NCBI GenBank assembly: GCA_022835595.1
Contig: BQUP01000002.1
Span: 496,001-560,000, forward strand
Length of the DNA: 64,000 nt
Direction: 5' to 3'
Source of the DNA: Cystobasidium ongulense
Lineage: Eukaryota > Basidiomycota > Cystobasidiomycetes > Cystobasidiales > Cystobasidiaceae
The position numbers and the translations under genes were made by a program. The notes under the pieces were generated by a model. It was given only the letters and a program-made list of their open reading frames with translations. It was not told the origin of the DNA and ran no database searches. Each line of letters begins with the position of its first letter. Position 1 is the first letter of the stretch. This document shows positions 1 through 12,661 of the stretch, one piece after another.

Positions 1-1451
1 GCAGAGGCTTTGAGTGACCCGGAGATTGCGGCATCGAAGCAAAGCCTGCCTAACGTCACACCGAACTCTGCAACAGCTTCAATGGATGTTAACATGGCTA
101 CCGAGAACGAAGACGGCTTCCTTACGACTACCACGCAAGCATTGGGGGAGGCAGTCGCTGGTTCGACACCTGCAGAAGCTCGGGGTGAAGAGATACTCGA
201 AATAGTCACAACTACTACATTGGAAGTGACGGAAATTTCAACACAGCAAACCGTGGAAGAAACGCAACCAGTTGAGTCAACTGGAGCGCAGGTGCTTCCT
301 GTAAAGACCACAGTCGCGTCATCATCTTCGTCAGATTCAGATGCGCCATCGGAACATGGTGTACGCGCTTCTTCTGCTCAAGCTGCAGTGGCGGAGCCCC
401 TAGTAGAACGCAATGCGTCTACGAGCGCGGCAGAATCCTCTTCATCTAGCTCCGAGAGTACTGGGTCCGCTGACACGGAATCGAGTGAGGAAAGCGATGA
501 CGCGGAAGGCGAAGTCTTCGTCGAGGACCCTGAAAAGCCTTTCAGCCTCACCGATTTGCTATCTTGGGCAGATAATCTGAAGGGTGAGCTATACTTGACC
601 TTGCGATGGTGACAGCTTACTGAGGCGGTATCTGCATACAGACGAAGAGAGGCCACATCTCATCACGAGCTTAGGCGCGAAGAAATTGTTCGAACAGATG
701 AAACTCAGCACAGACGGTGTATGTACCTCTCTTCTGTTGACAGGTTGGGATTTGGCTGATTACTGCGACTACTGCAAAATAGGCTTTGCCTCTTCTGCTG
801 GCTTGGAAGCTTGAGAGCCGTACTAAGGCAGAATGCGTAAAGGTCGATTTTGTTAGCCTCTTACGCGAGAACGAGTAGGTAGCATTCGCCCGCCAGACTG
901 CTTCTTCTTCGCTAACGGTTGTGCCTTTCAGAATTGACTCGCCGACAAAGTTAGCCACATACTTGACAGCTCTACAGACGACAACGCTAGCTATATCTTC
1001 ACACCTGCGATTCCCCTCTACATCGGGAGATGACACGGACAGCCAACCCGTGCGGACGTGGCGGATTCCGGAAGCGTATCGCTCTTTCTATGATTTCAGT
1101 TTTGATTATGCTCGTGAGACTATAGAATCAGAAAGCATAACACAAGATCAAGCCCGTAACCTCTGGTGGATAATCCTTGCACCATGTTTGAGTCGAGGAC
1201 AAGATATTGTGGACTTACTGGACAGCGGTGTTTGGAAGGGAGACATCACCAGAGAGGGGTGGCAAGGACTTCTTGACGCATGCGCCTCGGGAGATCGTCT
1301 GCTATCGAAGCATCATAGTGGAGATATTGCAAGTGGGCAAGACCTCGTTGCATCCTTTCGAACATGGTTGATGTGCAAAAAGGATAACTCTGCTGTGGCC
1401 GAGAATGGCGAAGAAGTGGTCCCTGCGACACAACCGTCAGCAGAAGCATAA
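1..1451 (+). CDS. DCN1-like cullin neddylation protein (5' end outside window)
   Basis: Four exons are supported: 1-583, 642-718, 783-874 and 932-1451. The joined second half reads through a PONY/DCUN1 domain: an LPLLLAWKLESRT stretch, the FYDFSFDYARE segment, then WKGDITREGWQGLLD, in the order seen in DCN1. This family binds cullins and the NEDD8 E2 Ubc12 and speeds cullin neddylation, so it controls SCF-type ubiquitin ligases. The first ~190 visible residues are disordered and rich in Ser, Thr and Glu; no start codon is visible, so the gene begins left of the window. The usual C-terminal DEFVEWA-type patch is weak (SFRTWLMCKK), so the protein may be a diverged paralogue. The family call rests on the exon-joined pattern; confidence is good for the fold and moderate for exact function. 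Confidence 0.65.
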
Positions 1452-1727
1452 AGTATCTGCAGACGATATGTCAGATTTAAGATCGGTCTCCGTACAAAGG
1501 GTTACAAGTTTGTGCTTCGCAAATCACAAGGGGAGAAGCCCGATGTGTCATTAGGATGCTTCTTTAAATGTAGAGCTGCTCTCGCCAATCTACCCGCAAT
1601 CAGATGCTACATGTATATATAATGGTCAATGTTCCTGAGCTAATGTTCAACACCACCCGAGTGTTATCATCAGACGACTGGCGGGCCTAATTCGTCCGAC
1701 CTCGGGTCCCGGTGTTCTCGATTCAAG
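1452..1727. other. Convergent 3' intergenic gap
   Basis: The DCN1-like gene and the F-box gene end tail to tail here. The stretch is AT-richer than its flanks and has no credible open frame. It probably carries both 3' UTRs. Confidence 0.4.
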
Positions 1728-4089
1728 TTATGAGCTTAAGTCCGCAACCTGAAACATCGATGAAGTGTCGCTGTCGGTTACTTCTGCCATTCCCTCTCCC
1801 TCGGCTTCGACTTCGTTCTCTTCATCGTCTTCTTCCAGGTTACTTGATGTTTCCACATCCTCCCATTCATCATTCGAACCTTCCGGGCTATACTGAGTCG
1901 TGAACATACTTGCACTCTCTTCTCTTTCAACTGTCTGAGCGTCATTGTAGAGCTTGGAAAAATCATAGCATAGGACAGCGTCATTAAGGAATACTCTATG
2001 CTGTGTGTCAAAGTCACGCATATCGTGTTTCTGAGAAGGAGACGATGGCGGCCAGGTGGGTCGGACATGAGCATTGCATAGTCGAGTGCCATCCAACTTG
2101 TACCAGGCGAGCTCGAAGTCTGAAGGATGGACATCTTCAAATCCAGGCGTATCCTCGAATTCTTGACGTGTTGAGCCTGTCAAATATATACAAGTGCTAT
2201 CCATCTCGACCCGGCTCTATTTGCAAAAGACGCGCAGAAGTTTAGTATACCACCTTCAGACTGTACCAGGCTGCACTTACTATACCATCAGCTCCTGTCG
2301 GCAAGCCCCCCGAAAGGATACGAATGTGAGGGGTCTGACCTTTGAAATCGTTGAAATTCACCCAGTCGCGCAATTCAAAGAGATAGACGACAGGGTAACA
2401 TGTTGACTGCGCGGAAATTGATGTAAGAAGAGACAGGACGAATTTGCAGGACTTGGATATCGTACCTGAGTAGTGAAGACCACTTATTACGAATATCAGA
2501 ATAGTCAGACAGACTCATATCGAGCTGCGAAAAAGACCACTCACCCCGATCATTCTCGACACAAAGATTTTCCACCATAACTTCGCCTGCATCTGATTCC
2601 AGACGCAATATGACCGAGTTCCTCGCCAGCACCTCCTGGTCGACACCTGTACCCGAAGTCTTCAGGATATCTCGATAGTTTCTGATCCACACAAGCTCAT
2701 TTGCATCTCCAGCAGCAAGAAGATGCCTTCCATCGAGGGAATGATGAACTGCAGTGAATCTCGTAGTCCATATCTCATGTTGATTATCGAAATCAGGTAC
2801 GAGAAGATCATGTTTGGACCCGGCCTTTCTATCGATGACAGAAAGTGTGGAACCAGCTAGAAAGAGAGACCACTGATCCAATTCAACATAGGATGGTTCA
2901 GGGTCGGTCACGAGATCAAAATCCCGTACGAGTCTACCTGCCGCGAGGTCGAAAATGTATGATTTGCCTTCTGTGCGAGATAGCGCATGTAGGTATGGGT
3001 AGCGTGCCTTGTATGACATCAATGGAGTAGGGGGGGATATACTGTGCTTGTGTGTTAGTTTGTAGCTATCTGGGAAAGCGGCAGTCAAGTCGGAGGCGGG
3101 CTCCAGCGCGTTAACTTCAATAGTGCGTCGGTCGATGTCTATATTAAGGCGAGCCAAGGTTCAACTTGGGCACATGGTTCTGTATAGGGCGTGCGCACAT
3201 ATGAGGTATCCATTGGAGTATTCGACATGAGTCCAGCCTCGAGTTTGCTTGAGCATCTCGTAAACTCCGCGCGGGGCCGGTGCTCTCTGTGCTCTGAAGA
3301 GAACGCCAGAGTCCATATTGCCTATAGGTATCACTGTAGGAAAGATACAATATTAGTAGGGCTTCAATCCATCATTGCCACCCTTCTTAAACTGAAGACT
3401 CATCCGCTTATAGTACTGCATAGCGCAGTAATAACATTAACGCACCTGGTGTACTGCCGAATACCGTTCGTGAATATGAGCAGATTTTGAACCTCCACAA
3501 ACCGGAATTTAGAGTGGCATAGGTAGGGCAAGATGCAGCTATGTAACGTGATGGTCTCCCATGTTTCCACGCTTTATCGACCAGTGTGCGTTTCCTCACT
3601 GCCGTGAGAGAAATGGCGTGAGCTATATGGCAGCATGCACTGCTTGTTGAAACAGCACTCACCAAACTCTCTCCAGGTCGTTATGTTGTCGTAGGCTGTT
3701 GATGAAGTCCTTTGATACTTGATAGCCTCTTGAAGGTGCCGCTCAACAGGCGCTATGTCATCGGTCTGCTCCAACTCATCCAGCGCAAAAGCAGGCAGTG
3801 ACTCGACAGTAACACCAGAATCTCCAGCTGTACACGGTGTCAAGACGTTTACATGTCGGATAGCAATTGCTTCATAGATGATTTGACTGCTCTCGTCGAT
3901 AAGCGCTTTGCAGGATGAAGAAGTCACGCTGACGCGACCAACTGTACGAGCATCTGTATAGCTGAGTATCTGGACTACAATCTCAGGTGGGAGCACCGAG
4001 AGGATATTGCGATGTTGCGAGGGCGTTTGCATCTCGTTGCGTGTTGACCAGATGGTGCAGAAGCAAGCAGGGCAAGTCGCCACCGGCAT
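1728..4089 (-). CDS. F-box protein with propeller-like C-terminal part
   Basis: The N-terminus (residues ~30-70) contains an F-box, with the typical LPPEIVVQILSYTDARTVGR segment followed by a cluster of small and hydrophobic residues. F-box proteins bind Skp1 and bring substrates to SCF ubiquitin ligases. Exon 1 ends at 3663 and joins in phase to an exon with VRKRTLVDKAWK, then through PIGNMDSGVLF to NGYLIYIDRRTIEV. The later part (about 3100-2450) has repeated short beta-like blocks such as SYIFDLAAGRLVRDFDL and HSLDGRHLLAAGDANELVWI. These resemble a degenerate WD-type propeller, as in many fungal F-box proteins. The C-terminus is strongly acidic. The join near 2400-2460 could not be fixed to one phase. 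Substrate unknown. It lies near DCN1-like, OTU1 and USP genes, which is probably chance. Confidence 0.7.
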
Positions 4090-4166
4090 TCAATTTGTAG
4101 GAAGCCAGAAGTTGTATCACAGAGTTGTAAGTATGATCTTCTTGTCAGGTCCTTCCTATTGTAATT

Positions 4167-5142
4167 CTATCTGACACTCTGCAACTTCAGGTACAAAACA
4201 GTAATGCCTTCATAGATTTCAGACTTCCACCCGTACAAGCTCGAAACAGCCTTCCCAATCTTTCCCTTTGGCACAACTTTCACCTTGAAGCCCATAGTTT
4301 CTGCTTGTTGAGTGAATGAAGTATATTGAGCATCATCGCGATGTTCATAAGCGATGTAGATATCCGGTGAATTGGTAATGTCAGATGTGCTCCTTGTACA
4401 GAGGCTAAGTATTGTCTGAAGAAGCGGCTTGACTAGCATAGGATCGTATACTGTAACCACTATGTTCTTAGACTTTTGGTCGCAAAGTCGTGCAGCATGC
4501 GGAAAGCAGGCTTACTGGAGTCTGAGCTGAAAATGAGATCATAGCGCTGTTCTTGCAGAATGGGTGTCCAGTCTTGGGCTTCAGTCATCCAGTCTAACGG
4601 TAGGCACTGTACAGCACCCGAGCCAGATATACTTGTGATTTGCTTCCTGTTTGATGAGATGTTGCTGCCTAAGACACCTTGGGTGAGGATGGGCAGATCT
4701 GTCGCCACAACGTCGTACCCTACTGCAGCAAGCAAGAGGGACGTGTATCCTGTAAGTGAATATGGGCCTGAGTGTTGAACTCTGTAGCAACGCTGAAAAG
4801 CTGTGCCATCATATGACATACCTATGCCGCTGCCGAGGTCTATAGCTTTTGGTTTGCCTGCATGTTTGGTTGCTGGCTTCTTTAGAGACAGCAAGTATGC
4901 AGCTAAGACCTGTCTGAGGGCGTCAGTTTGACAGATATACATGATACAAGCTATAAACGGACCTGACCACCCAGCCAGAGGGTGGTACCGGTTGTGGAGC
5001 CAGCCGTGTCGTCTTGCAACAATTCCAGCTTGATGCCTTGTTTTGGGACCGTCGGCAGGACCAGGTCGTGGCACAAGGTCTTCAGATGTTTTGTATCATA
5101 TGCAGGCAGGATCTGGCCATCTTTGAGGCCATCACGAGGCAT
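4167..5142 (-). CDS. Family-16 (METTL21/EFM-type) protein methyltransferase
   Basis: Exons join in phase as TTLWLGGQ/VLAAYLL, IDLGSGIG/YTSLLLAA and FSSDS/MVTVYDPMLVKPLL. The product is roughly 240 residues and has the seven-beta-strand SAM fold: motif I AIDLGSGIG, an acidic strand end at VVATDLP (SAM ribose contact) and the post-I segment LPLDWMTEAQDW. The DP-LVKPLLQTI segment after the SSDS motif is typical of Methyltransf_16 enzymes, which methylate lysines on proteins such as elongation factors, chaperones and VCP. The substrate cannot be told from sequence. The first ATG of the exon carrying the WLGG motif was taken as start. The gene runs divergently from the acyltransferase at 5428. Confidence 0.7.
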
Positions 5143-5427
5143 GCAGCAAGATTAGAAGATATCTGGGCGTGTATAACACGGATGTCGGTTCGAGCACAAG
5201 ATGCCGGGAAATGATCGAGGAAGAATATGGTGGCGAATAAGGCGTGCTTTGTCGATCACGTCTGCTTTGAAATGAACGATGGACATGAGTAATGGAGGTG
5301 AAAGCTGAAGAGAGAGCCGTGTTGACAGATGATTAGTGTCATTCGCTGCTGTCTCCTTCTCACCCCGCTTGCCCTGGTGTCGGCTTCCTGGGCTTCTCAC
5401 GCTTGAGCGCAAGAGACTCCCGCAAGC

Positions 5428-7370
5428 ATGTCGACTGCAAGAATTAGCCCGCTCCGCCTGGCCAGAGCTGCACGGCGGTCACTATCGACAACTGCAAAAG
5501 CTGGCAAGCCCAATGGACACACGGAAGCACGCAGCACGCAGTATGCTTCTACGACATCACCTGGACACGCCATCAACGCCGCCGGGTCCAGCTCGGCTGC
5601 TCATATCTCGAGTCATGGCTCCAATCCTGCTATGAGCTTCCCATGTCTGGACGCAAACGAGCGAAGAGCTCAGAGAATAGCTCAGGAGCGTGGTCTTGCT
5701 TTTGGAAGCGCACCAGCTTCGTCGAGACCATCTCCGTCAAATGGACAGTTTTCCGCCACAAATACTGCTACCTCTAGCTCTTCTATGTCTTCTACAAGAA
5801 ATGCCTATTCCTCTACCTCTCCATCTTACACAGCTCACAATGCAGAACAAGCCAAGACCGAGCAAGAGGTAGACGAGTCGGGTCCAGAACCCGCTTACAG
5901 CAAGGTCGTTTCAGGCTACAAGCTATATCACCACCCCAAACCTCTAGAGCTCGACTATGGGGGAACCTTGCCTCAATTCGACATAGCCTACGAAACATGG
6001 GGCACTCTCTCGCCGGCAAGAGATAACGTCATCTTGCTACATACCGGCTTATCAGCTTCTTCCCATGCTCATTCAACGCCTGAAAACCCATCAGAAGGTT
6101 GGTGGGAGAAGTTCATAGGTCCCGGCAAAGCTATCGACACAAACCGATTCTTTGTTGTATGTACGAATGTACTAGGTGGATGCTATGGCTCTACAGGGCC
6201 TTCGTCCATCGACCCATCGGATGGCAAAGCATACGCTACGAGATTCCCTATTCTATCGATATTCGATATGGTCAGAGCGCAGTTCCTCCTGCTGGAGTCG
6301 TTAGGAGTTGAGAACTTGTACGCAAGTGTCGGATCTAGTATGGGCGGACAACAGAGCGTCGCTGCGGCACATCTCTTCCCTGGTCGTGTCGGAAAGGTAG
6401 TCAGCATCAGCGGGAGTGCCAGAAGCAGTCCGTCAAGTATCGCTCTAAGATACGCTCAGCGGTCAGGTACGCCCCAACCTCAATCAATTTCATCAATGAT
6501 TTGGTAAAGTGTCACTGACTCAAGTCCCTACCCCGTTATTTAGTGCTGATGGCCGATCCAAACTGGAACCGCGGTTTCTACTATGATGGTCTGCCACCAC
6601 ACACCGGCATGAAGCTTGCTAGACGTGAGTGTTAAGCCTCTGCATATGGCACAGGTCAACGGTCTAACGCCTTCCCGCCTTTTCGGCATGTAGAAATCGC
6701 TACAATCACTTATCGCTCAGGTCCAGAGTGGGAACAACGTTTCGGTCGTCGCCGTCGTTCACCACTTCCCGTAGCGTCTTTCGCCACTCCATCATCCGAC
6801 ACTTCTCCTTCCGAAATTCAATACATTCCACCTGTCCTATGCCCCGATTTCCTAATCGAAACATATCTAGATCATCAAGGAGAAGCCTTCTGTCTCAAGT
6901 ATGACGCGAATTCTTTGATCTACATTTCTAAAGCTATGGACTTGTTCGATATGTCTATAGAAAGCTTACAAGAAATTGAAGAAGGCAGGAGGTTGAGAGC
7001 TGAAGGAAGATTGGATGCTGGTCAAAATAGCATCTTATGCGAAGTCACGCCAGGCTCCGCTGGTCAATCATCATCGAAGCCTAGAGAAAAGCACGCGTCT
7101 AGACATATTTCATCACTACCCTCTTCCCTAGCACCTCATTTCGACTCTCTCACGAAAGGACTAGTCAACCTTTCGAAAATCCCAACCCTCGTCATTGGAG
7201 TTCAGAGTGATGCTCTTTTCCCTTTTGTGCAACAGAGAGAACTAGCGGAAGCGCTAAGGCAGAATGGAAACAAGGATGTTGTTTATTATGAACTCGATAG
7301 TCCCATGGGACATGATAGTTTCCTGCTTGATGTGGCCAACGTCACAGCTGCCTTGAAGGGCTTCTTATAG
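5428..7370 (+). CDS. MET2/CysA-family acyltransferase, probably mitochondrial
   Basis: Three exons: 5428-6466, 6544-6624 and 6694-7370. The alpha/beta-hydrolase acyltransferase core shows the nucleophile elbow [10 protein letters not shown], the family segment [24 protein letters not shown], and a late Asp (GVQSDALFP) and His (MGHDSF) to complete the Ser-Asp-His triad. The family acylates homoserine (MET2) or serine (fungal CysA/Cys2 type) on the way to methionine or cysteine. The first ~25 residues, [17 protein letters not shown] and on, are rich in Arg, Ser and Ala and lack acids, as in a mitochondrial presequence. This favours the organellar serine acyltransferase branch over cytosolic MET2. 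About 120 disordered residues separate presequence and enzyme. Which substrate it uses is an inference. Confidence 0.8.
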
Positions 7371-7758
7371 GCGTGGTCCTCACAAATAATTAGGTTTCTT
7401 GAATCGCTTGGAACATATCGTTTGTTCTCATATTATTCTGTCTTTCCATAGTCAAGTCATTCGTAAGTAGTAGCAGTGTAGCACTGTAAAACATGATACT
7501 CAGCACAACAGAGTGATTCCAACGCCAGATGCCTTGAGACACTCACAGCGATGACTCTAACGTTTCACAGCGTTCATAATCGTCAAGAAATGCTTTCAAA
7601 GCTTTGGGGATTTACAACAAGACTGCCCATATTCACTATAGAAACAAAGAAAGCCAAGAGGGGGTATACTCGTTAGAAAGCCTACTGTAACCAACAGGAA
7701 TGAAAAGGACTAATAATATCAACCCGTGTAAACGTGGCGACAGGGACTATAAGTAAGA
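7371..7758. other. Convergent 3' intergenic gap
   Basis: Lies between the ends of the acyltransferase and MCM7 genes. It is AT-rich with short oligo-A and oligo-T runs suitable for polyadenylation of both messages. No credible gene. Confidence 0.4.
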
Positions 7759-10700
7759 CTAGAAGTCTTCCTCATTACCAGTGACGAATCTCAAGACAGT
7801 ACCATTCGCTTCCACCTGCCAAACATTAAGGTCTTCATATTCTTGAATACAAGCATCAAGTTGGTTCTCAGTGAAGCCTTTAGCGAAGACTCTTTCCCTA
7901 ATTTCTCTCATTTGTTGTTCGGCTTTGAAAGTATTTCTAGATTCATCTTCATCATCTGAGGCATCATCTTCATCCTCATCCAAGCTCATGCCAGCCTCTG
8001 CTTCTCTATCATCTTCATCCATTCTTGCAGGTCCCTTACCCATCTTTTTCCTAGCTGCTGCTTTCTTTGCTTTTGTAGCTTTCGATTGACGAGATGAACG
8101 CACAGATCTTCTTCCTGCACCAGAAGAAGCCATGTCTTTGATGATTCGATAAATTTTACTGACGTCTGTCCTATCGGCCTCTCTATCCTTTTCATCTTCG
8201 TCAAACAATGAAGATTTAGAAACTTCCATTAATCTAAGAGCTTCATCAACGTCTGGAATTTCAACTTGATCCGCAAAACGAAGTCTAGCTAAAGCTTGTG
8301 AAAGACGTAATACAGCCAAAAGGGTACGTGCAGAAGTATAAGTAAACTGCGAATTCTTTTCCTCATCTTCTTTGCTATTCTTTCGTAGTTGTACGTATGC
8401 TGAAACGACATAATTCGACACTTCTTTTGGTACGATAGGTCTTTTTCTTCGTGCTTCTGCGATATAGTGACGCATGAGAACGGGATCGATGGGATCATGT
8501 TGCAGGGGAGGGTGCTCGTTATGCATATGGACGTAGGTAACGTGCTGGGCGAGTCTCTCGTCATCATCCTTGTTTGGTGTATCTAGGATAAGGAAGAGGA
8601 CATCGAAACGTGACAGTAGAGCGGCGGGCAAGTTGATATTGTCGACAGGAGATATTTTAGGATTGTACCGCCCGTATAGAGGGTTTGCAGCTGCTAGAAT
8701 AGATGTTCTAGCATTGAGAGTAGTGGTAATACCAGCTTTCGAGATTGAGATAGTTTGTTGTTCCATAACTTCGTGAATTGCTGTTCTATCCGATTCGTCC
8801 ATCTTGTCGAATTCATCGATACATGCGATACCATTATCAGCGAGGACCAGAGCACCACCCTCTGAAACGATTATAAAATGCAGTCAGTTGGGGGCGGACC
8901 GAAATTACATTGACATGCTTTCAGACCACTCACCAAGAACCATCTCATCTGTGACAGGATCTCTCATGACAGCGGCTGTAAGACCGACGCCAGAAGAACC
9001 TCTACCAGTGGTATAAACACCCCTGGGCGCGACTTTCGCTATATACTTTAACAGTTGCGATTTGGCGACACCAGGATCACCCATCAAGCAGATGTTGATG
9101 TCACCTCTGATGGACATTCCATCTCCCATTTTCTTACTAACACCTCCAACGAGTAACAGAAGTAGAGCTTTCTTAACATCTTCATGACCGAAAATCTCAG
9201 GTGCGATAGAGGAAGCTAATTTGTTATAAACGTCGTGTCCATTTCGTAAGTCTGCAATCGCGGCATCTATTTCTGGTGTCATTTCCATCGTGCTGTATTG
9301 TTTCTTGAGTTGCTTGACACTTTGCGCTTCAAGATAGGTATCCGTCAAGAGACCCGCTTTCATCGCTTTGAAGGCAGAGTACGGAGTCGGGATGAAAATT
9401 CCTCCTACATCGACCACATCACCGGGACTAGCTGTTCGTGTCATGCCGCCATAGAGATGGACTGTCATTGAGCGGGGAATATGTCCAACAGGTACTTGAT
9501 CGGTCTGCGGAAAGACAAGGTTGGAAAACTATCAGCCGTCTGAATTCTCGGAGAATAGCGATATATTAAACGTCTGACGACTCACCATTTCCTGCATCTT
9601 GACCTCTTGGAAAGGTGTAAATTTACAGGCTCTGGTTTGTAAATGTAATTTGCCTCTGGTATTATTTTGTTTACAATCTTCAGAAACGCATTCACTTAGA
9701 GGTGTAATAGATTTCTTATCTACTTCTTGGAAAACTTCACATCCACAGGAATCACAAGAGAATGCTGAAACTTGTAATAACGGTTTCACTTCTGATACTC
9801 TTGTGACTATTCCTCTGACTGTGATCAATCTTCCTAAATGTTGTCCTTTCACTTCTCTTACTGCTAGTGGTTGTGAATTGCGTAGAGGTCGGAAGTATAG
9901 GTTACTGTAACAGGTCAATAACATAGGAGTCAGTATTGTCACTTCTTCCGAAGTCTATGACTGTCTTCGTTGGGGAGATGGCACTCACTATCGTCTCAAT
10001 AGCTCAGGTGGGAAAACAGCAGCTTCATTCTCCTCGTTGATCTGATTGCGTTCTCTTCTATGCGCCATAATGACATCGTGCACATCTGATTTGTATGAAA
10101 TGTCTTTTGAAGGCTCAGGAAGCAGCTTATCGACAGCTTCACTGAAGAGCTCTATGTAGCGGCGCGTGTTCTACCAAAGCGTTCAAGTAAGGTAGAGGTC
10201 ATAAGAACATGTCAACACCCAGCGATGATACTAAACCGTGACGACGGTTGAAAGCTCACCTGTATAATGTTCTGCACTAGCTGATAGCCTTCTTCCATCT
10301 GCATAAGCCGACGCCGAAGAAAGGTAAAGCGCACGTGTCAGAAACGCGCATCTGAGAACAGTGATTCCGCGTAGCTTCTCGCCGCGGTAAAACAAGAGGA
10401 CAGGCCATTCTCGCAGCACGACTGTATGATATACGCACATTCTTCACGTCCTCCAGGTCGACAATGAGCTTGGACTGGTCTCTGTTGGCGATGCGTTGCT
10501 ATATGGGGGAAGGTGCAGGAGGCGGGATGGATGGAAGGGCGCGTACAGAGAGAGCGCGAGCAAGTTAGCGCTATGTCGAGTGAAGGTACATAGGTCATAC
10601 GACGCACCATAGCATCTCTGTATTTGTATCCAGAAGGTCTCGCTGCTCTCCGGCGCTCTTCACCTTCGCCTTCGTCTGCATCAATGTCGAGATTGTACAG

Positions 10701-10895
10701 GTCCAACGCAGCGTCTTCCTCGAACCCTTCTTGCTCTTCAAAGTCATCATCTCCCTCTGCATCGGCAGCGACTCCATTCACAGCACCAGCTGCGGCGCCT
10801 CTGCGTTCGGGTTTGGCATTCTGTAGGAAGTCCTTGATCTGCTCTAGGGATGCGTCGTAGTCGAGCGGAAGGGCGACGACGGGCAGGGCAGCCAT
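7759..10895 (-). CDS. MCM7: DNA replication licensing factor MCM7
   Basis: MCM7 is one of the six subunits of the MCM2-7 replicative helicase. Visible landmarks in order are a short N-terminal [14 protein letters not shown]; a zinc-binding block with [10 protein letters not shown] and two later cysteines; the MCM7-type segment [19 protein letters not shown]; Walker [15 protein letters not shown]; the arginine/hairpin region [15 protein letters not shown]; Walker B CIDEFDKM; and the finger [15 protein letters not shown]. The C-terminal winged-helix part ends [12 protein letters not shown]. An acidic, Lys-rich linker, longer than usual by my reading, precedes the winged helix (about 7960-8120). 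At least five introns; firm ones are 8862-8933 and that joining VKMQEM to TDQVPVG. The ATG at 10895 fits the family N-terminus. Confidence 0.93.
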
Positions 10896-11348
10896 GCTTG
10901 CCTGTCCAGCTGTTCTACCTTACCGGCTGGTCGTATGTGTGTGTTGTATGTTGCTGCTTGTCTGACTTGCTTCGCTGCTGCTATCTGGCGCGTGAACTGA
11001 TGATGGTTTGAAAAGAAGAGAAGAGACGAGACGCGCCCAAAAGTGAAGCGGCAATGTTGACGTCCAGGTCCAAGCAGCAGCGGCAGCACGGGGTGCAGCA
11101 TGCATTGGATAGCAATGCAACACCCACTATCTGCTACCAACCTGCTGCTGCACTGCGCATGTATGCGATTCTGCGATATAGACGCGTCTCTGACTTTGGA
11201 AGGCTGCTGACTCAGCGTGGTCGGCCAGCTCTGACTAATCTACGGTACCATCAAATCGACATCCATCCTGACTTGAACATGCCACAACGCTTGCTCCTTC
11301 TCTCCGACCTTCCGCCTGAACGAATCAGCTCTCCCTTCTCTTCTCTCC
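10896..11348. promoter_or_regulatory. Divergent promoter region of MCM7 and the DUF924 gene
   Basis: About 450 bases between two divergently read start codons. Open frames here are short, overlap on both strands and look non-coding. No specific operator is recognised; MCM-type G1/S elements were not identified with confidence. Confidence 0.35.
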
Positions 11349-12261
11349 ATGCTTGCTGCCCGCTCACTCCTGCCCATCGCCCTACTATCCTCACGCTCGC
11401 TATCTTCCTCGGTCAGTCAATCCACGTGCCCGGCAGACCGACTCGTCATTCGCAACATGTCCTCGACTCCTACAGCAGCCTCGAAGCATGCCTCGATAAC
11501 ACACGAATGCTTGTCCGACCTATACAAATACTGGTTCGAACACGTTCCTGCGGACCCGATGCGGAAGGGAGTACAAGACGGTCAAGGCAGTCTAAAGATG
11601 CCCACTGAATCGCTCAAGCTCTGGTTCCAAGGTGGTGAAGCAGTTGACAAGTACTGCAAAGACAATTTCAAAGGCGCAGTAGAGCAAGCTATCCAAACGC
11701 CTGTTCAAGATCTAATAGCACTCGGAGCGAAAGATCCACAGGGAAAGGATGCTCTTGCTTTGATCCTCCTACTTGATCAGATGCCTAGAAACATATACAG
11801 AGGCAAAGAAGCAAAGATTGCTTATGAGAAATGTGATCCTAAAGCTCAAGAATTAGCTAAAGCCTTCACTAGCGATCCATACAATTTCGATTCAAGGGAG
11901 AAATGTCCAACCTGGTGGCACCAGTCGTTCATCTACATGCCTTGTAAGTTCTAAGTATATGCCGTATACCTCGTTTGTCTCCTTCCGCTACTTTGGATCA
12001 TGCTGAGACGAACTACCTCCTCCAGTCTTGCATTCTGAAAGACCAGAAATGCACGAATACATGCAGAAAAAGCTACAGGTAGGAATCAACAATTGCAGCT
12101 CAGAAGGAGAGAAAAAAGCCATATCACAAACAGCAGATTTCGAGGAGAAGCATTATAATGTCATTAAGAGATTTGGGAGATATCCTTCGAGAAATGAAGC
12201 TATGGAGAGGAAAAGCACACCTGAAGAGGTGGAATTCTTGAAAAATGGTGCAGGTTGGTAA
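11349..12261 (+). CDS. DUF924 family protein
   Basis: Two exons, 11349-11943 and 12026-12261, joining MPF/LHSERPEM in phase. The core carries the DUF924 hallmarks: YKYWFEHVPADP near the start, LWFQGGEAVDKYCKDNF, LILLLDQMPRNIYRG, YMPFLHSE and a final FGRYPSRNEAMERKSTPEE. These are conserved across bacteria and fungi, in a helical TPR-like fold of unknown biochemical role. The start is ambiguous. From 11349 the product has an N-terminal extension rich in Arg, Ser and Leu that could be a mitochondrial presequence; the later Met (IRNMSSTPTA) would give a short cytosolic form. Family call firm, function unknown. Confidence 0.8.
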
Positions 12262-12661
12262 AGGTAGCACATTGTCAAGGACTGACCAATACTTCCACTT
12301 CGCATTGCAAGTGGAGTTCTTTCCTCTGCATAATGCACCAATCTACCTATTAGAAAGTGCTGCATAGTCATCTTACTGTGCTGTTCCACTGCATGGCACG
12401 CAATCATAGTAGACTGACCAACTTCGAGCATCATTGTACATATACAAGAGATGCATTGCAAACATAGCCAAACTTTACAGACCGACACGGGATGTTTTAT
12501 TGTAAGGCCCTGAGATGTAAGCAAACGACATAGAGTAATTGTACAATGATCGTTATGAACTGAGGGAAGAACAACAGCACTGCAAGCTTTTAAGCTTTTC
12601 CTCGTCTTTATCTCCGTTTCTAATACCAAGTCTATACTTTGAGTGGAAGCTTCAAGTCTCA
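12262..12661. other. Convergent 3' intergenic gap
   Basis: About 400 bases between the tails of the DUF924 and KEX2 genes. AT-rich, no coding frame that looks like protein. Likely 3' UTRs. Confidence 0.4.
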
